NCBI RefSeq assembly: GCF_013387485.1
Contig: NZ_JABBXB010000002.1
Coordinates: 1 to 64,000 of the forward strand
DNA from: Stenotrophomonas sp. SAM-B
GTDB taxonomy: Bacteria; Pseudomonadota; Gammaproteobacteria; Xanthomonadales; Xanthomonadaceae
Length of the DNA: 64,000 nucleotides
Direction of reading: 5' to 3'
A model generated the notes under the pieces. The model was not told the origin of the DNA. It did no database searches and was given only the letters and a program-made list of their open reading frames with translations. Of this stretch, positions 47,399 to 55,102 are shown piece by piece; positions within the stretch are counted from its first letter, which is position 1; each line of letters opens with the position of its first letter. The position numbers and the translations under genes were made by a program.

Positions 47399-48037
47399 AT
47401 GTGGAAGAGAAATGGCCTGTCGATAGTCTTGCTCCTGCTGCTGATTGCATCCCTATTGGGACAGGTCTGGAGTGGCTTCCTGACGCACAACGATGAGCTT
47501 CGCGAGGCCCATCGACCAATCCTGGATGTGTGGGGTTACCTTCACAGCGGGCACTTTGTCAGCGCTACGTTTGAGAACTGGGAGAGTGAGTTTCTTCAGA
47601 TGGGCATGTATGTTCTGCTGACGGTCTCATTGCGCCAGAAGGGCTCGGCCGAGTCTCGGCCGCTGTCTGAGAGCGAAGAGGAAGAACGGGTTGAGGAGGG
47701 GCCAACGCCTTGGCCCGTGCGCAAGGGCGGCATTTGGAAAATGCTGTATGGCCACTCCCTAGCCATTGCTTTCACCTTGCTGTTCGTTGTGAGCTTTTCC
47801 TTGCACTTGGCGGGCAGTTGGCGCAGTGAGGTGGACGAAAGCGTGTCTAAAAGCCTGCCGGCACCGACCCTGCTGGATCACCTCTTCAGCAGCAGCTTTT
47901 GGTTCGAGTCCTTCCAGAACTGGCAAAGTGAGTTTCTGGCTGTCCTTGCGTTGGTGGTCCTGACCATCTTCTTGCGTCAGAAGGATTCCCCGCAATCCAA
48001 GCCTCTGGCAGCCCCTCACAGTCAAACGGGGGATTGA
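47399..48037 (+). CDS. DUF6766-type membrane protein with internal repeat
   Basis: The 212-residue protein has about four membrane helices arranged as two similar halves. Each half ends with a motif pair: NWESEFLQMGMYVLLTVSLR then RQKGS in the first, NWQSEFLAVLALVVLTIFLR then RQKDS in the second. This internal duplication fits the DUF6766 family. The central loop is acidic (ESEEEERVEE). Inner membrane; function unknown. The stop overlaps the start region of the next gene, so they are co-translated. Confidence 0.75.
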   Translation: MWKRNGLSIVLLLLLIASLLGQVWSGFLTHNDELREAHRPILDVWGYLHSGHFVSATFENWESEFLQMGMYVLLTVSLRQKGSAESRPLSESEEEERVEEGPTPWPVRKGGIWKMLYGHSLAIAFTLLFVVSFSLHLAGSWRSEVDESVSKSLPAPTLLDHLFSSSFWFESFQNWQSEFLAVLALVVLTIFLRQKDSPQSKPLAAPHSQTGD

Positions 48038-48609
48038 TCGCCGTGGGGTCCAGAATCGCCAAGACGAGGCCCGCGCTGCTGATCGTAGACATGTTCAGCC
48101 GGTTCGATTTTCCGGACGCAAAGGCGTTGGAGCCTAGTGCGCTCTCGGCCGCTCGGACCATCGCGCGGCTTCGAGAGCACTTTCACGCAGCCGACCGGCC
48201 CGTGATCTACGCCAACGACAACTTTGCCGACTGGCAGATGGATTTCAAGGAACTCGTGCAGGTGTGTCTGAAGTGCGACGGCGCGCCCGCCGCAATCGCA
48301 CGGCTCTTGTCGCCGACGCCAGGGGACTACTTTGTCTTGAAGCCAAAGCACTCGGCGTTTCTCGCCACGCCCCTGCCGATACTTCTGGCCAAGCTCGGTT
48401 GCACGCAACTGGTGGTCACTGGCATGGCTGCCGACTCTTGCATCGCGTCGACGTGCTACGACAGCAAGGCCAGAGAATACGACACGGTCGTTGTGCCTGA
48501 GGCGGTGGCCGGAAGCGGCGCGAAGAAGGCACGGGCACTTCGTCTGCTGGAGGAATCCAGCACCGTCAGCTTGGTATCGTTGAAGTCACTTCTCTCAGCA
48601 CGGCGGTGA
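48034..48609 (+). CDS. Isochorismatase-family cysteine hydrolase
   Basis: The 191-residue cytosolic enzyme shows the catalytic triad of the family: aspartate in LLIVDMFSRF (about 19), lysine in VLKPKHSAF (about 109) and cysteine in ADSCIASTC (about 142). Members hydrolyse amides such as nicotinamide, or isochorismate; the substrate here is unknown. The start is a TTG at 48034 overlapping the DUF6766 stop, or the GTG at 48043. The neighbourhood suggests co-expression with the membrane protein. Confidence 0.85.
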   Translation: MIAVGSRIAKTRPALLIVDMFSRFDFPDAKALEPSALSAARTIARLREHFHAADRPVIYANDNFADWQMDFKELVQVCLKCDGAPAAIARLLSPTPGDYFVLKPKHSAFLATPLPILLAKLGCTQLVVTGMAADSCIASTCYDSKAREYDTVVVPEAVAGSGAKKARALRLLEESSTVSLVSLKSLLSARR

Positions 48610-48745
48610 TCAGGCAGAGCTCTTCCGCCCGCGCGACGTTGAGCGTCCATCCCAGTTGACCAAGCATGCGAGTGGTCCTTCGCGCCGCATTTACCCCTAT
48701 GGCCTCACGATGAGGTCCTTCACAGGTGGAACATGAGGGCCTGCT

Positions 48746-49120
48746 ATGCCCCCCAATCGCTATGCCTATTGGAGCGGTGGGCCGCCTCAACAGCGTTTTC
48801 CGATCAAACGGTATCGGAGGCAGCTCAGCACTTGGCGGAGCTGCTACCGCACTACCCCCACTCCAATGACCAGCCTGTCGAGATCTGTGCCCAAGGTTAC
48901 CGATGGTTCTCGCGGGAGATGGCGGCGGTGGGACGCGCTGCATCGCGAGGCCAAGGGGACTGTTCGAATAAGCGTCGAGCTCGACAGTCCAGAGGGGTGC
49001 GCAGAAGTCAGTAGCAGCGGCCTGTGGGCCGTTCCTTGGACTACGCGCCTCAAGGATCGGCGTGCACACCTTGCAGATGGGGCGGATCACGTGCGCTTGT
49101 TGGACTGGAGAGAGACATAA
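48746..49120 (+). pseudogene. Hypothetical gene with two compensating frameshifts
   Basis: The frame from ATG 48746 is open for 124 residues, but the middle third (about 48820-48930) looks like non-coding translation (Arg/Ser/Thr-rich), while the next frame back carries protein-like sequence (EAAQHLAELLPHYP, VEICAQGYRWFSREMAA). Restoring one G near 48821 (YREAAQHL) and removing one base near 48927 (EMAAWDALHREAKG) gives a smooth protein of about 125 residues, ending LWAVPWTTRLKDRRAH and DWRET. The family is not recognised. Sequence error is an alternative explanation. Confidence 0.45.
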
Positions 49121-49122
49121 TC

Positions 49123-49710
49123 GTGGGGCCGATCCTAAGACGCGATGTAGGTGGCCCGAGCGTGCCTTCCCGCAACCCGCTGACTGTCTGGACCATCGGC
49201 CATTCCACTCGGCCTTTGGATACGTTTTTGCAATTGCTGTCCGCGCAAGGGATATCCGCCATCGCGGATGTGCGGCGCTTCCCGGGTTCGCGCCGCCACC
49301 CTTGGTTTTCTACGGAGCAGATGGCTGACACATTGCCTGCCCACGGCATGACGTATCAGTGGATTCCGGAATTAGGCGGGCGGCGCAGGGTGCAGCCCAA
49401 CTCGCCGAACGGAGCGTGGGATAACTCTGCATTCCAAGGCTACGCTGACCACATGGCGTCTGCCGAGTTTGCCAGTGGGCTAGAGAAGGCTCTTGCAATG
49501 GCGAGTGCGCACCGAACCGCTCTGATGTGCGCGGAGGCGCCGTGGTGGCGCTGCCATCGACGCCTCATCTCCGACCTGCTGACGCACCGGGGCGATGAGG
49601 TCCTGCACATCGTGTCCAACGCAGAACCCAAACCGCATCCGTTGAGCCCGATGGCGCATGGGGCGGGGCAAGGTCTGATCTATCCGCCGGTGCAGGCTAA
49701 GCTGTTCTGA
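49123..49710 (+). CDS. DUF488 family protein
   Basis: The 195-residue cytosolic protein has the DUF488 pattern: WTIGHSTRPLDTFL, IADVRRFPGSRRHP, YQWIPELGGRR, and ALMCAEAPWWRCHRRLI with a conserved cysteine near the C-terminal third. No biochemical function is established for the family. The start is a GTG at 49123, three bases after the preceding stop. It lies upstream of a thioredoxin-reductase-like gene in the same direction. Confidence 0.87.
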   Translation: MGPILRRDVGGPSVPSRNPLTVWTIGHSTRPLDTFLQLLSAQGISAIADVRRFPGSRRHPWFSTEQMADTLPAHGMTYQWIPELGGRRRVQPNSPNGAWDNSAFQGYADHMASAEFASGLEKALAMASAHRTALMCAEAPWWRCHRRLISDLLTHRGDEVLHIVSNAEPKPHPLSPMAHGAGQGLIYPPVQAKLF

Positions 49711-49731
49711 GTCGACCTGCGTGGCGAGGAA

Positions 49732-50730
49732 ATGAATGCGTCAAGCCCCTTGCACCCATCAGTAACTCACTCCCCAGTCGACGAAAGCGAACGAACGACG
49801 ATGATCAACCAAAACAGCCCAACTTCCCAAGACCTGCCCCACTTCGACGCTGTCGTGGTCGGCGGAAGTTATGCCGGCATGTCGGCTGCCTTGCAGCTAG
49901 CCAGAGCGTGCCGCACGGTGCTGGTCATTGACCAAGGTCAGCCGCGCAACGAGCGCGCTGAGAAGGCGCACGGGTGCTTGGGATGGGATGGGGTTGCCCC
50001 CGCACACATCCTCGAGATGGGCCGCCAACAGTTGCTCGCCTATGACCGAGTGCAATGGGCGACCGACCAGGCCATCACGGCTACCGGTTCGCTGGAGACG
50101 GGCTTCGCCATCCATTGCGCATCTGGCTCTTGCTACCAGGCTCGGCGGTTGATCCTCGCCCACGGGGTGGTCGATCAGTTGCCCGACATTCCAGGCCTAG
50201 CAGAGCGGTGGGGTGAGACGGTCTTGCATTGCCCTTATTGCCACGGCTATGAAATCTGCGGGACAAACATCGGCGTGCTCATTGCGTCCAAAGCGGAGGC
50301 GATGGATCAGGTCAAGGCGCTTTCTCAGTGGGGAGCGATCACGGCGTTCCACGCCGGGGCGTTGACCACCACCGACGTGGAAGAGCTATCCAGGGACCTG
50401 AAGGCCATCGGTGCGGCCTTGGAGGCAAGCGCCTTAGTCGGCGTTACCGAGAAAGCGACCCTCCGTCTCGCCGACGGCAGCGTGCGGAAGATGGAAGCCT
50501 TGTTCGTTCAGCCTGACAGTTCGCTGGCCTCAGATCTATCTACACGCTTGGGTTGCGCAATCGAGGATGCAGGATGCATCACCACCGATTCGGCCAAGCA
50601 GACCACGATCCCTGGGGTGTTCGCCTGCGGCGACGCGGCCCGGTTTGCGGGGAACGTTGCCCTGGCGGTTGGCGAAGGAGCGTTGGCGGGGGTGGCTGCC
50701 CATCGATCCTTACTGGGCTTACTCACCTGA
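49732..50730 (+). CDS. Thioredoxin-reductase-like NAD(P)/FAD oxidoreductase
   Basis: The 332-residue flavoprotein has an FAD-binding motif (VVVGGSYAGMSAALQLAR, about residue 42), a redox-active CPYCHGYE motif (CxxC), and the C-terminal FAD motif GVFACGDAAR. This is the pattern of the thioredoxin-reductase superfamily, close to the ferredoxin/thioredoxin-like reductases of unknown partner. Start may be 49732 (AGGA one base upstream) or 49801. It probably moves electrons from NADPH to a small redox protein during stress. Confidence 0.88.
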   Translation: MNASSPLHPSVTHSPVDESERTTMINQNSPTSQDLPHFDAVVVGGSYAGMSAALQLARACRTVLVIDQGQPRNERAEKAHGCLGWDGVAPAHILEMGRQQLLAYDRVQWATDQAITATGSLETGFAIHCASGSCYQARRLILAHGVVDQLPDIPGLAERWGETVLHCPYCHGYEICGTNIGVLIASKAEAMDQVKALSQWGAITAFHAGALTTTDVEELSRDLKAIGAALEASALVGVTEKATLRLADGSVRKMEALFVQPDSSLASDLSTRLGCAIEDAGCITTDSAKQTTIPGVFACGDAARFAGNVALAVGEGALAGVAAHRSLLGLLT

Positions 50731-50747
50731 CGGATGCCCTATAGGTG

Positions 50748-52466
50748 TCACGAGCGCTCTTGCTTTCGTCGATCGTAGAGCTTCATGTCGGCCCGATTGA
50801 TGGTGTCACCGACCGACTCATTTGGCCGGCTGACGGCGCATCCGCCTGAAAATCGAATCGGCGCCTCATCAGCCCGGTCTCGATAGCACGTTTCCAGCTG
50901 GTCCATGCGCTCAATCGTAGCGCGGGGAACGAAGACCAGGAACTCATCGCCTCCAAGGCGAATGACGACCTCCTCGCCTAGGAGTTTGGACTCCAGAAAC
51001 GCAGCAAACTTGATCAATACGGCGTCTCCCTCAGCGTGGCCTTGGGTGTCGTTGACCTCCTTGAAGTGATCCAGGTCGAACACTAGGCAGCCCCAGGCGG
51101 CCAGCTGGCGTTGAGCGAGCTCGGTGAGATAGCGCCGGTTGAAGCAACGGGTCAAGGGATCCCGGGAGGCCAGCTCCTGGAGTTGTTGTTCTTGGAGATG
51201 CTGCGTGGTGATGTCTTGGGCGTGCCCCAGCACGTAGGGAGGGTCCGCCTCCGTATCTAGAACATTGTGGTAGGCCCAAAAGCGCCGAGACCCATCCGAG
51301 GCAACGAGTTCCATCACCCCCGAGTCGCTCTGATCTTCCTTGATCTTGGCCAGATAAGCTTGCAGATAAATATGCCTGTCTGGCGGAAGGATCACCGACA
51401 GCGGACGGCCGATGAGCTCGCGCTCTTCCCGACCCAATGAAAGGGAGGCGGCCGGATTGAGGGACGTGACGATTCCCTCCAAGGTGTGAGTGCAGATCAA
51501 GCCCATGCTGTGCTGGAACAAGCGACGGTATTTGGATTCGCTGAGTGCCAACGCGTCACTCGCGGCGCGCTGAAGCGAGACGTCCTGAACCGCACCGATC
51601 AGCCGACTGCCCCGTTCATCTCGGAGCCGCTGTCCGACCACGTGAACCCAGATCCGCTCTCCGTCCACCTTCGTCGAGGGCACCGTCAGATCGATCGGGG
51701 TGCCGTGCTGGGCGCAGCTTGCGAGGGCAGTTTGAATGAGCCCTTGGACCGCTTCAGGGTAGAAGGCAAGCGCTGCTTCCAAGGAGGGTGACGCATGGGG
51801 CACGCCGTGGATAAGGCGGGTCTCTTGGGTCCACTCCAGCTCATTCGTATCAACGTTGAATTCCCAGCCGCCCACCTTGGCCAAGGCATTGGTCTGTTCG
51901 AGGAGCGCCTGGCTCTTCTGCAGGTCGTCGTGAAGTCGAGTGGCCTCGGACACCCGCTCGAGCAGTTGTGATCGTTGTTCCATCCCCGCGGCAGCAGCTT
52001 CAGCCAAGCACAGCAGGAGCGCCCTCTGGGAGGGCGTGAGTTTGCCAGGAGTCTGGCTCAGCAGACACAGCGTCCCCACGCGTAGGCCCCCGGCCACCTG
52101 AATCGGTGCTCCCACGTAGTGTCGAACGTATGGCGCGCCCAGCACCAATGGATTTTCGCAAAACTGAGGATCAATGGAAGCGTCTTCCACCTCAAATACG
52201 TCTTCTGAAAGGATGGCCCACGTGCAGAAGGAGATATCGCGCGGGGTCTCGCGCACGCCTTCTAGGCCTGTTTGGGATTTGAACCATTGACGGCCACCGT
52301 CCACCAGTGAGATCAACGCGGTGGGCATCTCTGTCGCAAATCGCGCAGCCCGAGTGAGGGCATCAAAAAACGGCTCCGGGTCAGAGTCCAAGATGTTCAA
52401 TGAGTGCAAAGCAGACAGTCGGGCTTGCTCAATCACAGGCGTCCCTCCATGGCTTTGTGCAGACAT
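50748..52466 (-). CDS. GAF-PAS-PAS-GGDEF diguanylate cyclase
   Basis: The 572-residue soluble protein has, in order, a GAF domain (about 20-165: YVGAPIQVAGGLRVGTLCLL), two PAS domains (about 190-305 and 315-425, the latter ending YVLGHAQDITTQ), and a GGDEF domain (about 430-570) with intact RLGGDEFLVF active site and LDHFKEVNDTQGHAEGD metal-binding segment, quoted in part. It should make c-di-GMP from GTP. There is no RxxD inhibitory-site pattern immediately before GGDEF. With the EAL protein at 30530 the island encodes both making and breaking of c-di-GMP. Confidence 0.92.
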   Translation of the reverse strand: MSAQSHGGTPVIEQARLSALHSLNILDSDPEPFFDALTRAARFATEMPTALISLVDGGRQWFKSQTGLEGVRETPRDISFCTWAILSEDVFEVEDASIDPQFCENPLVLGAPYVRHYVGAPIQVAGGLRVGTLCLLSQTPGKLTPSQRALLLCLAEAAAAGMEQRSQLLERVSEATRLHDDLQKSQALLEQTNALAKVGGWEFNVDTNELEWTQETRLIHGVPHASPSLEAALAFYPEAVQGLIQTALASCAQHGTPIDLTVPSTKVDGERIWVHVVGQRLRDERGSRLIGAVQDVSLQRAASDALALSESKYRRLFQHSMGLICTHTLEGIVTSLNPAASLSLGREERELIGRPLSVILPPDRHIYLQAYLAKIKEDQSDSGVMELVASDGSRRFWAYHNVLDTEADPPYVLGHAQDITTQHLQEQQLQELASRDPLTRCFNRRYLTELAQRQLAAWGCLVFDLDHFKEVNDTQGHAEGDAVLIKFAAFLESKLLGEEVVIRLGGDEFLVFVPRATIERMDQLETCYRDRADEAPIRFSGGCAVSRPNESVGDTINRADMKLYDRRKQERS

Positions 52467-52789
52467 GGGCCGAAGGGTAGGGTAATTTCAGCCAGTTTTC
52501 CGTGAATAGCGTCGTATTCGGGGCCTGAATGCCCTGCACACGCGCGCGTGGGATTCCCCTCACAGCTCGTCGCGGCGGTCAAGCAGGTCCTGATGTCTAA
52601 ATCATTCAGATCTGGAAAGGGGGCTCCTCTGCACGGCAGGCAGCGCTTCATTCTTAGATTTGATATCCGCCGCGGACCTGACAGATGCCCTCATACTACT
52701 GGCGCATCTCTATGGGCAGGCTTCATCGATCCAGGTTCCGCGGCCCAGTGGTGTCGATGCGATGTGCAGGGACCGGAGCGACCGGAGGG
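52467..52789. other. Intergenic region without a supported gene
   Basis: A 323-base gap downstream of the broken transducer gene and upstream of the GGDEF gene. I see no coding frame or repeat. Confidence 0.4.
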
Positions 52790-53175
52790 TCAGAGCGGGG
52801 AGGCGATGGTCGTCATGATGCTGTTCTCGGCTTGGCGTGAATCAAGCCGGGTGTGTTGGACGACGACCGGAACATCGGATTCGATGACGCACGAAAAACC
52901 CACGCCACGGGGCACCGGGGCAGGCACCTCAGATCGTTGAAGCGCTTGTGACACGTGCGCCGGGCGGGGACGGTGAAGCGGTAAGGGCCCTGCGGGTCGC
53001 GATCCTCGAAATACAGGATCAGGGTGATCGCCGCATCGGTGGAACCGGTGTTGAGGATGCAGCAGGTCTCGTGGCTTTGCAGCTCTGGTTCCGGCCCGTT
53101 GCTCCACGCAGGGATGTAGCCCTCGGCGATAGCCCAGCACCGCCGACCGAGGGACGTGGGCTCATTGAGGTTCAT
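52790..53175 (-). pseudogene. Sensory-rhodopsin-transducer (ASRT) homologue with a one-base deletion
   Basis: The first part (MNLNEPTSLGRRCWAIAEGY, ending KRFNDL) and the second part (VPAPVPRGVGF, VVVQHTRLDSRQAEN) together match the Anabaena sensory rhodopsin transducer family almost end to end. The two parts are in different frames; the join is at about 52930, where the expected CTGGAGGTG (Leu-Glu-Val) reads CTGAGGTG on the minus strand. Adding one G gives a 129-residue protein. As read, the product continues into a wrong frame and loses its conserved C-terminal half. No rhodopsin gene is present in the window. The start overlaps the upstream DUF4126 stop by four bases. Confidence 0.85.
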
Positions 53176-53657
53176 CCGCGACGTCCTCTTGGCTTGGCGC
53201 CCCCGGCAGCCCATTGTGTGATGAGGGCAGCACTGCCCACGGCAATGGCGTCTTCCACGGCGCCGGTGCTGCGCTGACCGTAGCGGGCGATCGCCCGAAT
53301 GCGCAGGTTGAAGGTGACGTAGGCCATACCAACGGCGGCGCCGGCCCCCAGAAGCGCGCCCAGCTTTCGCTGCCGATGGGGAGCGAGCGCCGCGCCTGCA
53401 ATGAGCCCGGTAGCGACGCGCGCAACCATGCCTGCCGGAACGATGCGGTCGGGGGCCGTTTTCATCTTGTCACCAACGAGCTCTCCGCCTGCCAATGCGA
53501 GCATCCCTGCGGAGGCGAGCTTGTTGGCCAGAAGGCGAGGGGCACCGTTGTCGGCGGGCAAGTTACCGCTCCGCGCGGCATTGGTCACTGCGGCCAAAGG
53601 GGTCATCGCGCGCATTCCCGCGACGGCTCCCATCAGAATCGAATGGATCAAGGCCAT
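53172..53657 (-). CDS. DUF4126-type membrane protein
   Basis: The 161-residue protein begins MALIHSILMGAVAGMRAMTP and has about three membrane helices (near the start, VARVATGLIAGAALAP, and the Gly-rich LGALLGAGAAVGMAYV). The pattern AGMRAMTPLAAV is characteristic of the DUF4126 family. Inner membrane; function unknown. An AGGAGAG site precedes the ATG at 53657. It overlaps the next gene, the broken transducer homologue, by four bases, implying one transcript. Confidence 0.78.
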   Translation of the reverse strand: MALIHSILMGAVAGMRAMTPLAAVTNAARSGNLPADNGAPRLLANKLASAGMLALAGGELVGDKMKTAPDRIVPAGMVARVATGLIAGAALAPHRQRKLGALLGAGAAVGMAYVTFNLRIRAIARYGQRSTGAVEDAIAVGSAALITQWAAGGAKPRGRRG

Positions 53658-53697
53658 CTGGCTCTCCTGAATAGGGTGGAATCGCCGGAGCCGGCCC

Positions 53698-53862
53698 TCA
53701 GGGCTTTGCCGGACGCTCGTAATCTTCCGGTTTGGCGGTGTGGTCCGCCTCAGGCATGTCCTTGTCTTTCCACGTGGCGTCATCGTTTCGGAGCTTGTCC
53801 GGGGTGTGCGCTTTGTCCTGGTCATCCACGTCGGCGCCGGGATTGAGGGGGAGTTTGCTCAT
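53698..53862 (-). CDS. Small hydrophilic hypothetical protein
   Basis: A 54-residue, Asp/Lys-rich product (MSKLPLNPGADVDDQDKAHT ...) without hydrophobic segments, likely disordered and reminiscent of small stress-induced hydrophilins. The ATG at 53862 is preferred to the longer frame. It is 40 bases upstream of the DUF4126 gene in the same direction. Confidence 0.5.
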   Translation of the reverse strand: MSKLPLNPGADVDDQDKAHTPDKLRNDDATWKDKDMPEADHTAKPEDYERPAKP

Positions 53863-54042
53863 GGGTCGCTCCGTGTTGGTGTCGCCCTCTATGCTGCTCC
53901 CGCCGCCATGAGAACGGCGTTTGGGCGGGCTCCACATTTTCACCACGCTGCGGTCACCGTCTGGCTACGTCGCCGCGGGTATCTGTTCGTCGTTACGGGC
54001 GGAGGACCTTACGATGCACGGACCGACCAAGGAGGGCCTGCG

Positions 54043-54744
54043 GTGATCGCAGTTATAGTGCCGGCCCACAACGAGGCAGCAGACATTGGCCGCTGCCTGG
54101 AATCAATCACCGTGGCTGCCAGGCATCCTGGACTTCGAGGCGAGCCCGTAGTTGCAGTCGTGGCACTGGATGCCTGCACCGATAAAACGCCTGACGTGTG
54201 TTTGCACCACGGTGCCGTGGCCATCTCGATTGAGGCACGGTGCGTGGGCGTGGCACGTGCGGCGGCTGCCAACCATGCGCTGGGCTTGGGCGCGCGCTGG
54301 ATAGCCAGCACTGACGCCGATACGCATGTCCCGTCTGACTGGCTCTGGAAACAAGCGAACTTGGGGGCCGATGCGTTTTGTGGGGTAGTGGAGGTGCGTG
54401 ACTGGCTTGATTACCCGGCTGCCGTGCGCCAAGCATTCGCAGGGCGCGAGCATGCGCGCGAAGGCCATCGCCATATCCACGGTGCCAACATGGGTGTCAG
54501 TGCTGCGGCCTATCGGGAGGTGGGCGGCTTCCCACCGCTGGTCACGGGCGAGGATGTGGCGCTGGTTCAGGCACTTCAGCGCTCAGGCGCATTGATCGCT
54601 TGGCGAGCTCGACCAGTGGTTACCACAAGTGCCCGCCGGTCAGCCAGGGCACCCCACGGGTTCAGTGGCTTCCTGCGTGCCCTGGAGCGCGAAGTGCTCG
54701 AAGCGGGTGCGACGTTGTTGCCGTCGCGGGAACTGGCGCGATGA
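54043..54744 (+). CDS. Glycosyltransferase family 2
   Basis: The 233-residue GT-A type enzyme has IAVIVPAHNEAADIGRCLES at its start, the metal- and sugar-binding DAD motif in ASTDADTHVP (about 88), and ANMGVSAAAYREVGGFPP followed by GEDVAL, a typical GT2 catalytic segment. It would transfer a sugar from a nucleotide donor in the cytosol; the acceptor is unknown. The start is a GTG at 54043 with an AGGAGG site. Its stop overlaps the start of the SemiSWEET-like gene, so the two are coupled. No polysaccharide export genes lie nearby. Confidence 0.88.
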   Translation: MIAVIVPAHNEAADIGRCLESITVAARHPGLRGEPVVAVVALDACTDKTPDVCLHHGAVAISIEARCVGVARAAAANHALGLGARWIASTDADTHVPSDWLWKQANLGADAFCGVVEVRDWLDYPAAVRQAFAGREHAREGHRHIHGANMGVSAAAYREVGGFPPLVTGEDVALVQALQRSGALIAWRARPVVTTSARRSARAPHGFSGFLRALEREVLEAGATLLPSRELAR

Positions 54745-55013
54745 CGACGATGCCGGCTGACTTGCTGGGGTGGGCAGCCACGGCAGTGCTGATTGCGACG
54801 CTGTCTCGACAGATCTACAAGCAGCAGCAGGCCGGCTCGGTGGAGGCGGTATCGACGTGGCTTTTCGTAGGTCAGATGACCGCCTCGGTGCTTTTCATCG
54901 CCTACAGTGCTCTGATGGGGTCCACGGTCTTCGTAGTCACCAACACCCTGATCCTCATCACCGCCGTGGTTGGCCAAATCTTGGCTGTTCGCCGGCGACG
55001 GCGCCACTCGTAG
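54741..55013 (+). CDS. SemiSWEET-like small transporter (PQ-loop family)
   Basis: The 90-residue protein has three membrane helices (about 5-25, 40-60 and 63-83) in the SemiSWEET pattern, with the QIYKQQQAGSVEAVS loop after helix one and a short Arg-rich tail. SemiSWEETs form dimers that carry sugars across the inner membrane. The four-base overlap with the glycosyltransferase gene suggests a functional pair, though the PQ motif itself is not exact, and a lipid-related role seen for other PQ-loop proteins is possible. Confidence 0.75.
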   Translation: MTTMPADLLGWAATAVLIATLSRQIYKQQQAGSVEAVSTWLFVGQMTASVLFIAYSALMGSTVFVVTNTLILITAVVGQILAVRRRRRHS

Positions 55014-55102
55014 GCTCAGCATTCCGAGCGCAGCCAACAACCATCAAACGGATTCGGGCCACTGAGGTTCACCCACTAGGGGCACCCGTAAAAAGGCGTT
55101 GC

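Noticed and set aside
48566..49090. 174-codon minus-strand frame
   Set aside because: The plus-strand frames give a more protein-like sequence after two frame corrections.
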